Shown: one piece after another, positions 36,139-48,328 of the stretch
Position numbering within the stretch: the stretch's first letter is position 1
Layout of the letters: each line of letters opens with the position of its first letter
NCBI GenBank assembly: GCA_018343915.1
Contig: JABRWF010000002.1
Coordinates: 868,001 to 932,000 of the forward strand
Length of the DNA stretch: 64,000 nucleotides
Direction of reading: 5' to 3'
From: Agroathelia rolfsii
Lineage: Eukaryota > Basidiomycota > Agaricomycetes > Amylocorticiales > Amylocorticiaceae
The notes under the pieces: generated by a model
Told to the model about the DNA's origin: nothing
The model's input: only the letters and a program-made list of their open reading frames with translations
The model's database searches: none
Position numbers and translations under genes: made by a program

Positions 36139-37028
36139 TTACAATTCTGCATGAAATCGCGTCGTAACTATACCTATCTGGTGCTCTTTCAAGGGCTGAT
36201 TATCATCATAATAGCTCGTAATGGCTTTCAGTCGAGGCGGAGAAGGCATTGCAATCATGACTGAGAGCTGTGCGATACCCTCAGCCACGGCAAAATCCGT
36301 GGCTAGAAGCTCCGACTCCATCGCATTCGGATGCGGTGAGGCATCGGTCATCGGAGGCGAGGATGCAGGGAGGGGGTTAGGATCCTGTCTTGAATTCGAT
36401 AAGAGAAGGCGCCCTAGCAGAGAGGGTGGTGGTGGTGAGCGTGACTCTGTGGCCAGCGAGAACGGTGATGGCAACGATCCCGATGACTGTTTGTCAATGA
36501 TCGAATGGTCTAGTTCATTCAACTCTTTGATCAATGTAACTGAAACAGGTATCTACCGATTCCGGTCAAGCAAAGCACCGAAGAAGATAAAATAAACGAT
36601 CCTGAACAAACCTCAATGGCTCGCCATGGGTCTGACGTATCCGGGGCGCTGAACACCGGCTTTTCTTCATCTATCCAAACATCCCAGATAATAGGGCGTT
36701 CTGGAAGCTTTTGATCGTCCGCCTTAGAGGGCTGAGGCGGGTCAGGTATATCAGGAGGATCTGGCAGCCCCATGATGCGTCGGATCCAACGTAACCTGGC
36801 CCTACGTACGCGCTGGGAACCGCCGCAGCTCAGGACAAGGAGCATGAAGACAAAGAAGGCGACAATGAAGCCCAAGATAAAAGCTGCCGTCTGGGGCACC
36901 ACAGTGGACTCGTCCGGACTAATCGTAACCGCCGTTCCAAGATCACCATCCAAAATATTGTAAGGGGTAGCATGTGAAGCGGTCTGTGTAGGCCCTGCGG
37001 GGACATCTGAGTCGGATGGGGTAGCCAT
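36139..37028 (-). CDS. Single-pass membrane protein of unknown function
   Basis: Two exons on the minus strand, 37028-36608 and 36539-36139, give 273 aa. The exact donor is ambiguous; the phase-1 choice gttcag keeps frame. Residues 1-45 are short, Ser/Thr/Pro-rich and without a cleavable signal. A strong hydrophobic segment follows at about 46-68 (AAFILGFIVAFFVFMLLVL), then a basic stop-transfer stretch (RVRRARLRWIRR). The remainder is Pro-rich (LPDPPDIPDPP) with a PERPIIWDVWIDEEKP block and a Ser/Pro-rich tail. The topology is probably N-out, C-in. The family was not recognised. The upstream in-frame codon at 37061 is GTG, so the ATG at 37028 is preferred. Confidence 0.7.
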
Positions 37029-37636
37029 GCGTAAAATCAAGCTGATGTGTGGGTGCCGCACAGAGAAGGGGTTTATTATGCTTGAGTCTGAGACGCCTTT
37101 AGCTAGGGCCGCTTGGCGATGTCAATAGACCAAGAGACCAAGAGGTTAAGACAAGCAAGGCTGCTGATTATTAGGCTGCGCGTTGAGTACCCCGCAAAGC
37201 ATGCAAAAGCCGTGCGCTTGCCGTCGCTCGGTAATTGCGGCATGCCCTTCGATAGTCTATGGAAATGTGAGACGATGCCCGACGCTCGCTGTGACCTCAT
37301 GGAGTCCGAGTCATGATCAAGGTCGGCTTCGATCTGTCGGGCGTATTCTCCGATCGGATGTACAAATGTATAGGACCCCTTCCGTGTTTTGCTCCAAAGT
37401 CGGAAGAAAATACCCACATTTAGAATTATTTGCATAAAATAAACCGAATTTTGACCGTCATCGAGGCTTTTCAAGGGTCCTTACGAGGCTTAGTACCCAT
37501 ACATCTCTGGTTACAAGACGAGCGCCAATGTAAAGAGAGCAATTGCCTTTGTCAAATAGATAATAATATAGTAGTGTATAGCCCAATCATACAAAAATAA
37601 ACCGAAGAATTAAATGCTAAATGTCCGCGGGTTTTT

Positions 37637-38752
37637 CTACGTCTCCAAAGCAGCAACAATCCCATACGCCGCTCCAGCCGCTGCCCCACCGACCAATAAT
37701 GTGCTAACAGCTCCCCAAATGTAGCTGCCGAAGCTTTTGGCTGCTCCAGTCACACGAGCCTTAATGGCACCGAAGATGAGCAAAACCAAACCCGTTAGCA
37801 CACATGACCAAATGAGAGCCACGTGGGCAACGGGAATGAAAAAATATGGTAGGAGTGGGATGAGACCACCAAGCAGGTAGCCCATGCCGATTGTGAATGC
37901 GGAAATGTATAGTCTTCGTGTAGGCACGTCCTCTGTGAAGATCATCAGTGGCAAATTCAAGGCGAGTACAACATACGATAGAAACATACCTAATCCTTCG
38001 CCGAATTTTAGGAGGAAAGCCGAGATACCAACCTCGTTAGACCACCTCAGCCGACCATTCTCTTCGTCAGAGCCACCAGCAACACCGTTATTCTGGTCGT
38101 CTTCCAGCTCTCGAAGGCAGTTGGCCACCTCCTTCGACGCACCCTTGCTGACACCTACAGGACCAAGGACACCAAAAACTTCGCGCTCGATTTCTCCCGC
38201 GCAGCTCCTTTGTATCCGAGCCGAGGTGTGCTTCTTCAGGAAACGGTAGTGGTCTCGCTCAGCCTGCGATGCGAGGAAGCCTCCAATGCCCATAGAAATG
38301 GCACCTGCAATAAGTTCGGCTACGCCTCCCAGCACGACGAGCTTTGACTGCCCAAGAGACGAGAGGCCAGCGGTGAGAGCGAAGGGAACGGTGAGGCCGT
38401 CAGAGAGACCAATTACACTATTCAAATGTTTTAGTACGAGTAGTAATAGCGAAGCCACTTTTAAATTGTGGAAGCATGAAAGAGGTCAGGGGGAGAGAAA
38501 TGCTTACACATCTCGCACAACGTCAGGATCAATGAGCGTTCTATCGTCATCATCTTTCAGATCTCTGCAGCAGATGCCACCGTCACGGTCATGCATAGAA
38601 CATTTTGCAGGCAAAGGTTCTTGAACCGAGGGTGCAGCAGAGTCAATGGACCAAATAGGTGCTTTGCGACCACTCGTCGATTCCTCTACACGATCACGAC
38701 GAGGAAGGCGAACAGATGCAGGAGCAGCATTGGTAGCACCAGTGTCAGACAT
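37637..38752 (-). CDS. CCC1: Vacuolar iron/manganese transporter, CCC1/VIT family, paralog 1
   Basis: Proteins of this family import Fe2+/Mn2+ into the vacuole. Three exons, 38752-38508, 38417-37990 and 37932-37637, give 322 aa. The N-terminal ~80 residues carry a Cys-rich block (KCSMHDRDGGICCRDLKDD). The VIT core follows: IGLSDGLTVPFALTAGLSS (first helix), ELIAGAISMGIGGFLASQ (second), a Glu-rich cytosolic loop (EIEREVFGVL), then GYLLGGLIPLLPYF and two further helices, ending GAAAGAAYGIVAALET. The second intron (57 nt, gtatgt..cag) is a multiple of three and has no stop, so retention would add 19 residues. The neighbour at 41072 is a close paralog in the same orientation. Iron-responsive sites were not identified. 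Confidence 0.92.
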
Positions 38753-39559
38753 TTTGAAAGATATGGATTTGAGACAACTGATGGTTGAATGCAAGGGAAA
38801 GGGGAATTGGAGAGACGGGTAATGGAAAGTTGAATACAGAGTAATGTGCGCCTCAAGTACCCGCGCCACCGATGACACAAGTGATATCCGTAAGCGACAC
38901 CAACGGCAAATCCGGAGATGTTGATTGGCTTAGATGGCTGTTTCATCGCATTGCGATAATCTTCTTCTTCTGATTTGCTGTGGGATGCGATTATGAGAGT
39001 GTGAATGAAATGAAATGGCTTGACCATGGTTGGATGGATGGCCCAGTCCTACTGGGATTACATAAACGATGCTTGAGAAGTCGCTGAAGCCCCCTGAATG
39101 CAACCGCAATCGATGTAATTTGTCAAACTAACCTTATTCGCTCCGCTTGTAATAGCACTGATATGTTGTGCATAGCCAGCTTATCATCATAGTTAAGCTG
39201 CAACTGCAAATCAGCCTCACTCTTCATACATTACTCTTCATACCACTACCGCCTGCATCCAATGAAGCAGTGCCAGTAGGCTTCCTAGCAAAACAAATAG
39301 ATAGAGCAATACTGGTTACATTACAAGCTGCATATCATACAAGACAGAGTCTGGAGAGAAAGCTGCACTATTGTGCAGGATCTGTTCGTTATTTGATCCT
39401 CCATAATAGTAAGGGATATACGAAGATGAACAAGCACAAGCTCAAGGTAATACTGTCCACAAACAACTATACCATCATAGTCTCTTCAAGGGGGTAGAAA
39501 TGCTTCAAGGTCCAAAACTTCTTTTGCTGTTCCAAAAATGGGCTGCGTAGCGCCGGTGC

Positions 39560-40444
39560 TTAGCCTAGGTATCTGAACAGTCGTTGTTTGGCTACAATTC
39601 CTGTCACAGCGGCTCCGAGCAATAAGGCCAAGCTGACGAGCCATTGCGGTATAGTGGTACCCGTCAGCGGTATCATACTGCTTCCCCTATCCACCAATGG
39701 GACTGTGGTCGCTGGAATTGCCTGATTGAGTGAGATGCCATGCAACTGGTTCGAAATGTCCACAAGCGCTGCAGCAGAGAGTTGAGGGCCATTTCCTCGC
39801 AAATAACTATACATTTGGCCCAAGGAATGGATCAAGAATGCCGAGAGAAGGCTTGCCTACAAATGATGGAATTCAACTTATGGACTGGAACACAAAAATA
39901 GAGGTCAGACATACGGTAAGTAGGACTGTAGTGATGACCATGCATCCGCTTATTTCCTTCGCCTGGCCCTCATTTTTGCGTATATTAGAGCGCGCAAACG
40001 TTTTGTCATAGTTGCTCAATCTGTGTTCCTTCAAGTTCGTTATGCCTGCAGAACGATGTTTACTGGAAGAAAGGGCCGAGCATGCAAACCCTTTCTATAG
40101 AGAAGCAAAATATGGATAAGAATAACTCAGAATATCATCTGAAGCCTACATCATCATCACCATCATGTGAAGCGACCCATTGTGACTTGCGCACACCAGT
40201 CCTACTAGGACTATCAGAGTCAAGGTCAATGCAGAGATGATTGTCTCCTTTATCCTGTAGGCAAGTATGAGCACGACATGATCTAAAAATGCTTGAAGAC
40301 CCAGCATACCATTTCTCTGTTATCTCTAATTCTGCTGGTAAGGTTACTTAGGTACCGTAAACAGTTACTAATACCTGGAGGCGAGAGAAAGGGACACTCC
40401 AAGTTTGCATCCGGAGGATTCGGACTCGGAACGACCATGTACAT
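39560..40444 (-). CDS. DUF6535-like membrane protein, possibly truncated
   Basis: Four exons on the minus strand, 40444-40375, 40316-40150, 40094-39915 and 39856-39560, give 237 aa with consistent phases. The first ~75 residues are soluble (SPNPPDANLECP, then DLDSDSPSRTG). The second half resembles the agaricomycete DUF6535 domain: LSNYDKTFARSN, a hydrophobic MVITTVLLTASLLSAFLI, VDISNQLHGIS, and a second hydrophobic SLALLLGAAVTGIVAKQRL. In that family the sequence normally continues well past the KQW-like motif, whereas here a stop follows four residues later (FRYLG). The gene may therefore be a truncated or fast-evolving member. It lies between the two CCC1 paralogs. The assignment rests on motif resemblance. 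Confidence 0.55.
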
Positions 40445-41071
40445 ACATGCTTCAAAGCGACTTGATGCCGAGTCGGCAAATGCAGAGTTTGATTCTTTCC
40501 ACTACCATCAATCTGCAACATGTATGACGAGTTGTTGACGACTGTCAGTCTCAGCTACACCGGGATAAACTTGAAGACCTCGTTTTTCTCAAGCTGATCA
40601 ATCATTTCCTGCAGGCATGGGCTTAGGGTCGGTGCCATTTCATCTACCACACCAGGCTACGTGCGCACTGTGCATGTATCAGAACAGCTGATAACACATA
40701 ATATATCAATCATAGTCGATGTTCAATCTTGATTCAATTGTCCTGGAGACCCCGCCGACTGCAGTCTTACCTGTATCTTATGACAAATATAATGACATAC
40801 CCTACCTGGATTGCGTCTTTTCTTTGAATCTTTTGGGCCAAATCAAGTTCCCAGGTCAGTGCTGACACCAAACTATGGTCATAGAAGATCATCACACCCC
40901 TGGCGGTTGTCGCAATTTGAATATGTATTGAGAATGGTAACGCATTGCAATTCCATCAAAGCATGATGATGAGCAGGTATCTAAAAGTAGGTATGGATTA
41001 ATACTAGTAATACACAGAAAGAATCGTTCGGCACAACAGGATCGTTGATGATGAGTAGTATGAAACTGCTT

Positions 41072-42217
41072 TCATCTAGTTCGTTTCTCCAAGGCAGAGA
41101 TGATACCATACGCTGCACCTGCAGCAGCCCCTCCTACTAATAACGTGCTGACAGCACCCCATACGTAGCTTCCAAAGCTCTTCGCTGCTCCCGTTACACG
41201 CGCCTTAATTACGCCAAATATCAGGAGGACAATTCCCGTGAGGACGCAAGACCAGATGAGCGCAATATGCGCTGTATGGATGAAGAAGTAAGGTAGCAGT
41301 GGGACAATACCGCCAAGCAGATATCCCATTCCGATAGTGAATGCGGAAATGTATAGTCGTCGTGTCGGGATGTCCTCTGGAGAACTGTTAGCGCATTCAC
41401 TCTTGAAAGGAAGATCATATCAACAACACATACCCATTCCCTCACCAAATTTCATCAAGAAAGCTGACATGCCCACATCTGTCGACAACTGCGGTCCAAC
41501 GGGACTTTTCTCCTCGTCAGTCGCCGCACTTCGCATCTCCCCATTTCCATTATGCGTGTCGTCTTCAAGTTCACGCAGACACTTAGCCACCTCCTGGGAC
41601 GCTTGTTTACTGACGCCCACAGGTCCAAGAACACCAAACACTTCACGCTCAACCTCTCCCGCACAGCTCCTCAGTATCCGCGCCGAGGTGTGCTTTTTAA
41701 GGAACCGATAATGGTCTCGCTCCGCTTGCGATGCGAGGAACCCACCGATGCCCATCGAGATGGCACCCGCAATTAGCTCAGCCACGCCTCCGAGCACGAC
41801 TAGTCTTGATTCGCCCAGAGACGAGAGGCCCGCAGTCAGAGCGAACGGTACGGTGAGGCCGTCAGACAGACCAATGATGCTAATAAACAAACTAGTCAGA
41901 TACACTTCCACACGAGCACTGAGGCCGTGGACGTAAGGCCAGGAGGAGTAAAAGGAAATGACTTACATATCTCTTATAATGTCGGGGTCGATTAGCGTTC
42001 TGTCATCTTCGTCTTTCAGGTCCCTACAGCATACACCACCATCCCTATGGTGCATGGAACATTTAGCTGATAGAAGCCCCTCGACAGCGGGGGCTACGGA
42101 GTCGATGGCCCATATGGGCGCTTTGCGCGTACTCGACGCTTCACGGCGGGGAAGGGGAACAGAAAGCGCGACAACAGTAGCAGATGTGGTACTCATTGTT
42201 CTTCCAGCGTCAGACAT
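41072..42217 (-). CDS. CCC1: Vacuolar iron/manganese transporter, CCC1/VIT family, paralog 2
   Basis: Three exons, 42217-41967, 41879-41434 and 41376-41072, give 333 aa. The exon plan and intron phases are the same as in the paralog at 37637. The Cys-rich N-terminal block (KCSMHHRDGGVCCRDLKD), the first helix (IGLSDGLTVPFALTAGLSS) and ELIAGAISMGIGGFLASQ are almost identical. The cytosolic loop between the Glu-rich segment and KFGEGM is the most diverged part. Here the second intron contains stops, so it cannot be retained in frame. The C-terminus has GYLLGGIVPLLPYFFI and ends AALEKRTR-like, with extra basic residues. Two vacuolar metal importers within 5 kb suggest a local duplication that was kept under selection. 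Confidence 0.92.
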
Positions 42218-42756
42218 GTCAACCTCAGGGGCTCAAGAGTAGAGCAAGATGGCCTTCGGGATGCGCTAGACAAGCAAATGGTATTTCGCAAAGAAACGTG
42301 GAAGGTTAGCTTCAAATACTGGTGCTATCGAGGGCAACTATCAATCTACGTAACAGAACCGTGACAAATGGGCGGGTTCTGATTGGCTGATGCTCCAGCA
42401 TTAGTGGACCTAAATTAGAATCATCGACCGATGGCCACTCAAAAGCCACGACTGAATGAACCTACGAATAAAAAGGAGCCCTGATTTGGCCCGACTAGGC
42501 TCGATCTCAAGCCATGACATCTATGATAGAGACACGTGTGCTTGGTATTTCACCAGCCTGATGCAATCCCAGTCCGAGTTCCAAGCGAACTAGATATATC
42601 AGATAGAGATATGTGTCATTAACGGGTTGTCTTATTTTTGTACATTGTGTGTGTATATCCAGATAAAGTGCAAGATGTTTACTGTATAAGTCATGGTCGA
42701 GATGTTCGACTATTTAGAGCACAATAGAGATTATCCGCAAGATCCACCCTAATAAA

Positions 42757-44800
42757 TCATCGGCCATGACTCTTGCGGAGGACCAATGGCGAGATGGACT
42801 CTGCTTCAATAATAGCTTTCCAAAGCTGCCTCCATGAAATAGGGTTGCCCTGATAAGTGTCAGTTATTAGCTGGGACGATAAAACTCAGAAGGGCGAATG
42901 AATGCACCTCATCTCTGTCCATGACGCAGTATGCTCCATCAATGCCGGGGCGATGGAACTCCTCCAGTCGAATCCAGCCTTTGAATTGTTGCCTTCTGCG
43001 ATCGTAGCCGCCAACGCGCAGACGGAGGTGTCCATCTTCGTCGGATGTGGGACCTTTAACTTTGACATTGAGAGCTTTGAGTGTCTCTTCGATTAGGGAT
43101 ACGAAAAGCGGCGGAAGCATGGTGGCATAGAAACGAGTCAAACTCTTTTCGTATCGCATTCCGCTTTGCGTCTGCGACTATTACAAGGTGATATAAGGGG
43201 CGTGTATCGGCCAGAACGAAGACATCAAAGACATATTCACTTACAAATAGAAGCAAGGTCTGAGTGAATTGAGATTGTTGTGGAGCTATAGGCATTGATT
43301 GGTCCTCATCGACATCGGGTCTTACGGTCCTATTTGTTAAAAAAAATACAGAGGTGAAATTAGGACAAGAATATGGAAACAAGCAAGCGAAACGACTCGT
43401 ACAGGTCAGCAGCTGAGACATAATCCAAATCGCCAGTTGCACGAAGAGACTGAGTAAGGTGCTCAGCGAGAGTCTGGTGGCTGGACCCAGCAAGCTGACT
43501 TGGTCTAAGGAGGTATTCAGAATCCACTAGATAAGAATGAAAAATGCTCTTGTTTACCGGTTAACCCATGGGTGGCTCCATGCGTCAGCTAGAGTCATTC
43601 GCTCCTTAGGGTCGACTGTCAGTAAACCGCATAGAAGAGCTGTGCAAGTCCAAAAAGCAAACTTAGTGATGCGCTTGGACCCAATTTTGATATGTCCTCA
43701 CAGAGAGACTCGGAATTGAGCCTATTCCAAGGTTCGTCTTTAAATACTAAGCCATCCAGATATCTGCTGAATTCATTACTTCTCCTCGTAGGCTCATCCC
43801 AAGGTGTGTCTATGTTCATTTCATGAGTAAGGGGTAATGATAACAGCATGAGGCACAAGTAACGCTTACTGCCAAGTAAAAGAGTGAACAGAATGACGCC
43901 CACGCCCCAGACATCGATAGGTTCGGCCTCGTATGGGTCTTCGGTACTGAGTTCAGGAGCCACATACGGCAAACTACCACATCTTTCTGTCAGTTTTCGT
44001 CGTCTCCCTGTCTCTTTGAGCATATAGACGGAGGAGAGGCCGAAGTCAGATATTTTGAGTGTCCCGGCTGCGCTAAGAAGTAAATTCTCAGGTTTGAGAT
44101 CTCTGTGGCTATGATTCGTGTCAGTTAGTATACGACCATGAAAGAAGATATGGAGGAACGTTCACCATACGCCCTGCTCGTGGATATATTGCTATTTACG
44201 CGATCAGAAGAGACCAAGAAATCCATGATGAGTTCTTACCATACCCGCTACGAGTTGTTGAAAGTATAAATGAGCTACATCTTCTGGTACGCCAACATCA
44301 GGAGCTAGGAGAGACCATAGTTCATGATCGCATTCAAAACCCAGTCCCATAGTAGAGAAACCAACCAATTTTGTCAAAGAGATCCCCTCCCGACGCGAGC
44401 TCAAGCAACATGTAAATACCTGAAACATAACGATGTTTCCCGTTTGGCTCCACTACTAGCGCATTGATGAACTCCAGGACGTTTTCGTGCTTGAGAACGG
44501 AGTGGATCCTAATTTCTTTCTCGATCGTCTTGCGTTCTTTGTCCGTTGACTCCCCGGACAACGTGATCACTTTGCAAGCAGCGACACGGTGTTCGTCGAC
44601 ATTCAGGGCTTCAAAGACGCTACGGCAACGCTGAGTATCGTCCATGTCAGATAGTAGTAGTGCATGATGTGTCGTACACAGAGAAGCCGCCTCCCCCTAT
44701 TTGACGAATGAATTCGTATCCTGACCATATGTTGAGCACTCGATGCGCCACAAGTCCCGAGTTCATTACCAGCGATCTTAGGGTATCTTAGCCCAGCCAT
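42757..44800 (-). CDS. CHK1: DNA-damage checkpoint kinase Chk1
   Basis: A Ser/Thr kinase relaying ATR/Rad3 signals to block mitotic entry. Twelve exons on the minus strand: 44800-44770, 44720-44678, 44619-44366, 44304-44240, 44191-44166, 44108-43870, 43809-43702, 43639-43558, 43504-43403, 43329-43245, 43177-42908 and 42849-42757, giving 465 aa (human about 476). Kinase motifs in order: glycine loop IGGGGFSVVFEAL, Lys41 in VAACKV, HRDLKPEN with Asp143, DFG at 161-163, then the Chk1-type CGSLPYVAPEL and a DVWGVGVILF helix. Residues 285-349 hold six SQ/TQ sites (285, 300, 336, 339, 346, 348), the expected ATR target region. The C-terminal part (SLTRFYATMLPP to RKSHGR) matches the regulatory KA1-like domain. 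Every junction keeps frame. Confidence 0.93.
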
Positions 44801-47082
44801 GGTGCCTTGAGGGTAGCTAGTATCAGGTTTTTTCCAAGTAAGAATACAGAGTTGTTGCCGTTTGCGCTTCGGTGTGTGAAATATACAGTCGACGTTCAGA
44901 GGGGAAATGTGTCTGATACTTGCCAGTGCTGACCGCGTCCGGGCCGAAAGGAGCGTAGCTTTACAATGCTATAGTATGCAATATTTTCATTGAAAAGAAG
45001 TGCAACTACGACAATGGCTATCCTATGCACTTGTTTGTGAGCTGAAAGGCTCACTAAAACAAACTACCCTTGCTGATGATGCATGATCAATATCGTTCAC
45101 GAAAGTCTTCGTAATAATTGAACAGTAAAGTATATGATATTGTGTTTCTAGTCGTACCAATGCAATGGACTCTGAGTCATAATCAATTCAAATCTCACAT
45201 GAGAGTGCTGAATACTCAGTCTGTCAGGCACGCACAGTTACAAAGTCGCGACCTTTCAATGGATATGATTAGCACACTTACCTTGACACTAGAGCAGGGC
45301 TGCCTGCCTCGATTTTTTTTTTTTTTTTAAATCTAAAAAAAAAAAAACAGGACAGCGAACAGCCCTCCGGCTCATTCATGCGGGCCGTGATTCACCGAGG
45401 GCAGTGTTATGTCCCTTTTTAGCAGCTCTCAATAGAGTTGTCTATATGCGCTGGGGATTCTTGCGGGCTCATGTGAAGCAGTCCATTACCTGTATATAAT
45501 ATACTATGTAGAATAAAAAATAAGTAGTCAGTAAAGAGGAAAGAGAGGCAGCAGATAGGCATCGGCTCTTTGTTGAGTCCGGATATAGTCAAATTGTGTC
45601 GTGATCCAGTGTCAAACCTGATGATTTGGTGTTCAAGGCAAAACCCGAGTTTAATGTCTTCGCAGGTGAGCCAGAGGTAAGGTCAAGGAAGAAAGATCAA
45701 AGACCTCGAAAATCGTTTCGACGACTCAATATTTCCCATTATCGGGGGAGAGGTCCCAGAGAAGTAGCCACCGGGTCCGTCGGATCACAGTGAGTAACCA
45801 CTCACACCAGAAAAAAGATATGTGAGGCAGTACTCCTTCTGCGTCATATTTGTCGTCACGAGTATGAGAACAGAAGCCAGGCAAGGGAGGGTGTGGTTTT
45901 TTGGCGTGTCGGTGGAAAGCGTGCCTTGCTTCGCATACAGTCATTATTTTGTTCAGCTTTCGGTGCAACAACACCCTCGTTAGGGCCTCCTATACTATAA
46001 GTGCACAATGATCGGAATATGAGTGATGTATTACAACCCATGTTTATGGTAACCACCACCGAATTGCACCGATACATCCCCTTATCTGAGTCTACGAATG
46101 CACTAAAACTAAAAGTATGTCTGTCAGTGGGACGAGCGGACATAGAAGAACCTTAAGAGCTATGTTCTCTTTTAGCTAGGCCCTGACGTCTGCGCCGTCG
46201 ACTGGCACAAAGTTGTATACCAATTCTTCTCCTGTGATATGCAAAACTACATTCTTTCTTTGATTCATGGAACATGATCTATGACAACATTGTTCTTTGC
46301 TTCTTCCCCCCGCATCCTCTGTCCCTACAAGCGTAGAGAAACATTGATTCCCTTGATTTCCTGGTATCTTCGCTTGTTACTAATTCCTTGACTCCACCAC
46401 TTATGCCCGTACATCCTTGATGTCACCCCTGATTTCTATTTACTTTGCGCATCCTACTGTCGCACTGCACACTGTCAGTAGGGTATCGCTAACTCGAATC
46501 TTTCCTGTAATTTGGTTTGCTCCCATGAGGAATAAAGATGAACCCCTCCAAAGATACAGTGCTAAGCAATTGTGTCACAAATTGATTTCTACCATTCAAC
46601 TAGACTTGAGATATACTGAGTTGTCGATCACTGTGAGAATTCCCTATATACATGTAACAGTCGCGCCCAGGACCCCCACAAACCTCAGCGTAAGTAAATA
46701 TGGCGCCGGCTTTTATCACAGGCACAAACAAGGATGTGTCTTGCAAGAGAGCGAAGTGAGCAAGTACATTGGGAGGCATAATTACCCTGATGTCTGGCGT
46801 GTGGTCAGCATCAGCCACTGCTTTCTTCTTTCTCCCGGTTCTCGGCCGAGTGCGTATCTAGATATTACCGGGGGGTCCCATTGTCAACCCGCGACACAGA
46901 AGCCCTTCGATCTCAGGCTGACCTAGCGCGTCTGCACAACAACGTGTTGTTTATAAAGTGATGATGGTATGCCCTTGGACATCCTTTGCACCCACAACTT
47001 GAATATTGATTCAAGGAAATCTTTGAAGCTTGTTTTCCCTACCTCTTGTGTCGCGTTCAGTTTCTAGGCGGTGCTGTGAACG
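44801..47082. other. Intergenic between divergent Chk1 and BTB genes
   Basis: About 2.3 kb with no gene recognised. Frames at 45856-46143 (minus) and 46417-46926 (plus) have no domain. A homopolymer hairpin is listed separately. Confidence 0.45.
45312..45348. repeat. Poly-T/poly-A inverted homopolymer
   Basis: A run of about 17 T is followed by aaatct and a run of about 13 A, so the two runs can pair. It may mark the tail of an old retroposed sequence or simply be replication slippage. Confidence 0.5.
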
Positions 47083-48328
47083 ATGGATCGGCTCAACCAT
47101 GACCTCGACTCGTACCTGAACATGAACATCGGACAATCTCGCCTCAGTCTCGTGGCTTCCTCCAACTCTGGAGAGCTAAGCACTCGTCACACTTCGCCTC
47201 TTTTGTCGGTGAGTCCGCTGTGGCTTTTTGAAGTAGCAGATCGGTCTCTGATAGTGAAGCGTAGACGTCGTCTCTATCATCTTCGACACCAGAACCGCAA
47301 CTCGAAACCAGACCACCACAATCATCCTTCCAATCAACATCGACAACGGGATCCATTGCGTCTAGCATCGAACATGCATCTGAGCCCCAAAGCATATCGC
47401 AGTATTTTTCGCCTACATCTGGCCTGAGTATCACTCCTCCGGATGTCACTATCATCTCGTCCGACTCTGTATGGTTTTATATCCACAAAAACGTTCTCGA
47501 GTCCGCATCACAAAACACTTTTTTCCAAAACGCGGGATGGCACAACCCAAAAGATCCTTATCCCAAGAGGCTGCGTCTTCCGGAAAATTCTGGAGTATTA
47601 ACCATCGTCTTTCTTACAATGTACAAGATGCCGTTGCCGTCCTCCACTCTATCCTTTCGATCGCTTTTAGGCGCGGTGCGCGCTCTTTTCAAGTATGGTG
47701 TCCCTCCGTCGTCATATCTTTCACCCACAGGCCCGCTGTTTGCTATGCTGCTTGCTCATGCAAGCCATCATGCACTTGAGCTCTACATCCTGGCATCACA
47801 GCAAAGGGCACATGCCCTGGCGGCTCAAGTGTCTCAGTATCTTCACTCCATTGCCTTATCTTCTATTGGAGACAAGGATGCTGCACTGATTGGAGGGGTA
47901 TACATGGCCCAACTGTTCGACCTACACTCGAAGAGAGTCGCCGCGTTCAAAGGACTGTTAGCACCTGGGCCGAGTCCACATACACCGAAGAGAACATGTT
48001 CCGAGCCCCATAAGCTGCCCGCCCAGTGGTCGTTTGCGTCTGCCTATCTCGCATGGGTTGTCCGGGCTGGTAATTTCATTTATTTTAGTGCCGAATATTT
48101 TCCTTAGAGCTGACGATTGATATTACCAGACCTTTCAGCACTAATTATTGAAGATATTATCGCACAGTCGTGTGACCGATTGCCTTGTGTTTACTGCAAG
48201 CTGTCCATGCGTGATGCTGGTCTTGAGCTCATCAAGAAATGGGAAAATGTAGACGTAAGTTGACATGCACTATGTTCTGTGGTTAGTGGAATATTTGAAC
48301 TTACATACTTGCATAGAAAACGATATGA
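47083..48328 (+). CDS. BTB/POZ-like domain protein, paralog 1
   Basis: Four exons, 47083-47208, 47265-48069, 48130-48254 and 48317-48328, give 355 aa. The first 100 residues are Ser/Thr/Pro-rich and probably disordered. From about residue 102 a BTB-like fold is suggested by PDVTIISSDSVWFYIHKNVL, where BTB proteins have a start like DVxhxS..xxFxxHKxxL, followed by RSLLGAVRALFKYGV and LELYILASQQRAHALA. Proteins of this kind are abundant in mushrooms and their role is unknown; BTB domains mediate dimerisation and Cullin-3 or chromatin contacts elsewhere. A CVYCK motif lies near the end. The last coding exon is only 12 nt (KTI, stop), as in the paralog at 58266. Confidence 0.75.

Noticed and set aside
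44334..44645. Alternative Chk1 start at MDDTQRCRSVF
   Set aside because: This start lacks the glycine-rich loop; splicing from 44800 restores IGGGGFSVVFEAL in frame.
46417..46926. 169-codon frame between Chk1 and the BTB gene
   Set aside because: No domain, no introns, and composition like surrounding non-coding DNA; could be a gene but is not supported.
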